Assembly: GCA_947504035.1 (NCBI GenBank)
Contig: CANNGA010000016.1
Location: 1-64,000 of the forward strand
Length of the DNA stretch: 64,000 bases
Origin: an uncultured Flavobacteriaceae bacterium
GTDB taxonomy: Bacteria > Bacteroidota > Bacteroidia > Flavobacteriales > Flavobacteriaceae
Direction of reading: 5' to 3'
Shown: positions 61,669 to 64,000 of the stretch, piece after piece
Position numbering within the stretch: position 1 is the stretch's first letter
Layout: every line of letters starts with the position of its first letter
Notes under the pieces: model-generated
Database searches by the model: none
Told to the model about the DNA's origin: nothing
The model's input: only the letters and a program-made list of their open reading frames with translations
Made by a program: the position numbers and the translations under genes

Positions 61669-61700
61669 TATTTGTAATCCTTTTGAAATCTTTATATTTG
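61669..61700 (+). promoter_or_regulatory. Promoter of gpmI
   Basis: TTTG at 61669-61672, a 20-base spacer, and TATATTTG at 61693-61700 exactly fit the Bacteroidota -33/-7 consensus. Expected transcription start is near 61705, so the frame opening at 61683 cannot be the true start. Confidence 0.75.
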
Positions 61701-61721
61701 CGCACTAAAACAAGCCAAAAA

Positions 61722-63239
61722 ATGAACAAAAAAGTCATACTTATGATATTGGATGGCTGGGGAAAATCACCAGATCCAAAAGTTTCTGCAATAGATAATG
61801 CCAACACGCCTTTTATAGATAGTCTTTATGACAAATATGCTAGTGCTTCCCTAAGAACAGATGGGTTACACGTTGGATTACCTGAAGGACAGATGGGAAA
61901 TAGTGAAGTTGGCCATATGAATTTAGGTGCAGGACGTATCGTATATCAAGATTTGGTTAAAATCAATTTAGCTGTTGAAAATAAAACCTTAAATAACGAA
62001 CCAGTCCTTGTGGATGCATTTAACTATGCCAAAACAAACAATAAGGACGTTCATTTTTTAGGACTGCTTAGTAATGGTGGGGTGCATTCTCACATCAATC
62101 ATATTAAAGGCTTGATAGATGCTTCGCATGAGGCGGGTGTTCCTAATGCCTTTATTCACGGTTTTACAGATGGTCGAGATGTAGATCCTAAATCTGGAGC
62201 CGGTTTTGTAAAAGACTTACAAACTTATATCGAAGACAAGAATGCACAAATAGCTAGTATTTCTGGACGTTATTATGCAATGGATCGAGATAAAAGATGG
62301 GAACGTATCAAATTAGTATACGATGCCTTAGTACATGCAAATGGAACACTATCTAATGATATCGTGGGCTCTATCGAACAACATTATGCCGATGGTATTA
62401 CCGATGAATTTATAAAACCTATCATTGCTACAGACGCTAATAATGCTCCACTTACTCAAGTAAAACCAGGAGATGTCATCGTGTTTTTTAACTTTAGAAC
62501 CGATAGAGGTAGAGAACTTACAGAGGTATTATCACAACAGGACTTCCCTGAACACGATATGCAAAAACTTGATTTGCATTATGTAACATTAACGAATTAT
62601 AACGATGCTTATAAAGGCATTAATGTTATTTTTAATAAAGACAACCTAACAGAAACATTAGGTGAAGTTTTAGCTAAACACAACAAGACACAAATTAGAA
62701 TTGCTGAAACTGAAAAATACCCTCATGTTACATTTTTCTTTTCTGGAGGTCAAGAGGCCCCTTTTAAAGGTGAAGATCGCATTTTAAGAAATTCACCAAA
62801 AGTGGCAACGTACGATTTAAAACCAGAAATGAGTGCTTTTGAACTAAAAGACGCCTTAGTTCCTGAATTAGAAAAAGGTGCTGTTGATTTTGTATGCTTA
62901 AACTTCGCCAATGGAGATATGGTAGGCCATACAGGAGTTATGGAAGCCGCTATAAAAGCATGTGAAGCTGTAGACAGTTGTGTTAAAGATGTGGTAGAAA
63001 CAGGTTTAGAACACGGTTACACCACTTTACTTATCGCCGATCACGGTAACTGTGAAACAATGATTAATCCAGACGGATCACCAAACACAGCACATACAAC
63101 AAACCCAGTGCCTATTATACTTATAGATAATGAGCTTACTCAAATTAAAGATGGTATTCTTGGAGATTTAGCACCTACTATTTTAAAATTAATAGGTGTA
63201 CCGCAACCAGAAGCAATGACCCAACACCCTCTCGTTTAA
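61722..63239 (+). CDS. gpmI: 2,3-bisphosphoglycerate-independent phosphoglycerate mutase
   Basis: I start at ATG 61722 (505 residues), the family start and downstream of the promoter. A two-manganese enzyme interconverting 3- and 2-phosphoglycerate in glycolysis. LMILDGWGKSP, MGNSEVGHMNLGAGR (with the phospho-acceptor Ser) and LIADHGNCE are hallmark sites. Length is normal. Confidence 0.97.
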   Translation: MNKKVILMILDGWGKSPDPKVSAIDNANTPFIDSLYDKYASASLRTDGLHVGLPEGQMGNSEVGHMNLGAGRIVYQDLVKINLAVENKTLNNEPVLVDAFNYAKTNNKDVHFLGLLSNGGVHSHINHIKGLIDASHEAGVPNAFIHGFTDGRDVDPKSGAGFVKDLQTYIEDKNAQIASISGRYYAMDRDKRWERIKLVYDALVHANGTLSNDIVGSIEQHYADGITDEFIKPIIATDANNAPLTQVKPGDVIVFFNFRTDRGRELTEVLSQQDFPEHDMQKLDLHYVTLTNYNDAYKGINVIFNKDNLTETLGEVLAKHNKTQIRIAETEKYPHVTFFFSGGQEAPFKGEDRILRNSPKVATYDLKPEMSAFELKDALVPELEKGAVDFVCLNFANGDMVGHTGVMEAAIKACEAVDSCVKDVVETGLEHGYTTLLIADHGNCETMINPDGSPNTAHTTNPVPIILIDNELTQIKDGILGDLAPTILKLIGVPQPEAMTQHPLV

Positions 63240-63262
63240 ATCATTGAGAATAGCCCAGCGTT

Positions 63263-63676
63263 ATGAATTTTAAAGACACATTAATTATTGCAGTTGATTT
63301 TGACGGTACAATTGTGGAGGATGCTTATCCTAAAATAGGCAAACCCCAACTCTTTGCTTTCGATACGCTTAAAAAATTGCAAGAACATGGGCATCGTTTA
63401 ATATTATGGACTTACAGGTCTGGTGATAAACTCGATGAAGCTGTCGCCTTCTGTAAAGAAAACGGCATTCATTTTTATGCAGTGAACCACAGTTTCCCTG
63501 AAGAAGACTTCGCCAATGATGTAAGTCGTAAAATTAATGCAGATCTCTTTATCGACGATAGAAACATAGGAGGCTTTATAGGTTGGGGAGAAGTCTATCA
63601 ATTAATAACTAATGGAACCGCATTACCTGTAGCTCCTAAAAAAAAGAAATCCTTTTTAGATTTTTTTAAATCATGA
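63263..63676 (+). CDS. HAD-like phosphatase, BT0820 type
   Basis: A 137-residue HAD-superfamily protein. Motif I is AVDFDGTIVED, and WTYRSGDKLDEAVAFC plus FIDDRNIGG give motifs II and IV. This small cap-less group is known from a Bacteroides structure (BT0820). Substrate unknown. It overlaps map by 4 bases (ATGA), indicating coupling. Confidence 0.87.
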   Translation: MNFKDTLIIAVDFDGTIVEDAYPKIGKPQLFAFDTLKKLQEHGHRLILWTYRSGDKLDEAVAFCKENGIHFYAVNHSFPEEDFANDVSRKINADLFIDDRNIGGFIGWGEVYQLITNGTALPVAPKKKKSFLDFFKS

Positions 63677-64000
63677 TAAAAATAAAAACCAAAGAAGAGA
63701 TCGAATTAATGCGCGAAAGCGCATTAATCGTCTCTAAAACTTTAGGGGAACTCGCTAAAGAGATCAAGCCCGGCATTACAACTTTACAACTTGATAAAAT
63801 TGCAGAAGAAAGCATTAGAGATCAAGGTGCGATTCCTGGTTTCTTAGGCTTATACGATTTCCCAAACACCTTATGCATGAGCCCTAATGAACAAGTTGTT
63901 CACGGTATTCCAAACAACACCCCTCTTGTTGAAGGTGATATTATTTCTATCGATTGTGGGGCTTTAAAAAATGGCTTTTATGGCGATCATGCTTATACGT
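63673..64000 (+). CDS. map: Methionine aminopeptidase type I (3' end outside window)
   Basis: The first 109 codons are present: MIKIKTKEEIELMRESA, then PNEQVVHGIPNN and ISIDCGALKNGFYGDHAYT with the first metal-binding Asp residues. The enzyme removes the initiator methionine from new proteins. Start overlaps the HAD gene by 4 bases. The remainder lies beyond the window. Confidence 0.95.
   Translation, partial: MIKIKTKEEIELMRESALIVSKTLGELAKEIKPGITTLQLDKIAEESIRDQGAIPGFLGLYDFPNTLCMSPNEQVVHGIPNNTPLVEGDIISIDCGALKNGFYGDHAYT

Overview
The window looks like a chromosomal segment from a marine-type member of the Flavobacteriaceae (Bacteroidota). The DNA is AT-rich. Housekeeping genes run in an order I recall as usual for that family (pyrE, birA, rsfS, ftsH, LUD-domain gene, cdsA, psd, acyl-CoA-binding protein). 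Several genes are preceded by the Bacteroidota -7 promoter element TAnnTTTG, and many proteins carry Bacteroidota-style lipoprotein or secretion signals. No taxonomic marker such as 16S rRNA is present, so genus is not assigned.

Region 1 (1-7.4 kb) is accessory. On the minus strand, an extended type VI secretion tube protein (TssD/Hcp type of Bacteroidota) is followed, 3 bases later, by a LysM plus GH19-type peptidoglycan-hydrolase effector. Three lipoprotein genes come next and are candidate immunity proteins. The effector gene changes base composition sharply between its front half and its toxin half, which suggests toxin exchange. Next come a small plus-strand operon (tiny lipoprotein, four-helix membrane protein, coiled-coil protein), a divergently controlled HTH repressor with a small partner gene and tandem AGTATACT operators, and a stretch with nested inverted repeats that may be a structured RNA.

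Region 2 (7.4-15 kb) is core: Nudix hydrolase, pyrE, SRPBCC protein, birA, rsfS, ftsH, LUD protein, cdsA, psd and an acyl-CoA-binding protein. The last three overlap and concern lipid metabolism.

Region 3 (15-22 kb) has two secreted hypothetical proteins separated by a (TG)8 tract, a frameshifted IS630-family insertion sequence with recognisable terminal repeats, and valS. Region 4 (21.5-39.5 kb) is mixed core and envelope: DUF1573 protein, aminotransferase, murB, an ECF sigma/anti-sigma pair, aquaporin, a glycosyltransferase-sigma-Nramp-like operon, lipA, a TPR hybrid histidine kinase, lpxK, a collagen-like/LRR surface lipoprotein, a Nif3-like protein, a cysteine-free zinc-ribbon homologue and msrA.

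Region 5 (39.8-47.7 kb) is a co-directional kynurenine catabolism cluster: kynureninase, kynurenine 3-monooxygenase, RidA-type deaminase, aminomuconate-semialdehyde dehydrogenase, GNAT, SDR, 3-hydroxyanthranilate dioxygenase and ACMS decarboxylase. Together these could take kynurenine to 4-oxalocrotonate. Tryptophan dioxygenase and formamidase are not in the window.

Region 6 (47.8-64 kb) holds an M16 peptidase, an O-methyltransferase, a second TPR hybrid kinase, tatA, an M1 peptidase, three small envelope proteins, pepE, tRNA-Gly, a GNAT, an M48 peptidase, gpmI, a HAD phosphatase and the start of map.

The least expected structure is a family of four dispersed intergenic stem-loop repeats (about 110-160 bp, at 14.9, 18.5, 38.5 and 47.8 kb) whose arms differ in sequence but keep pairing. 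I do not recognise this repeat.
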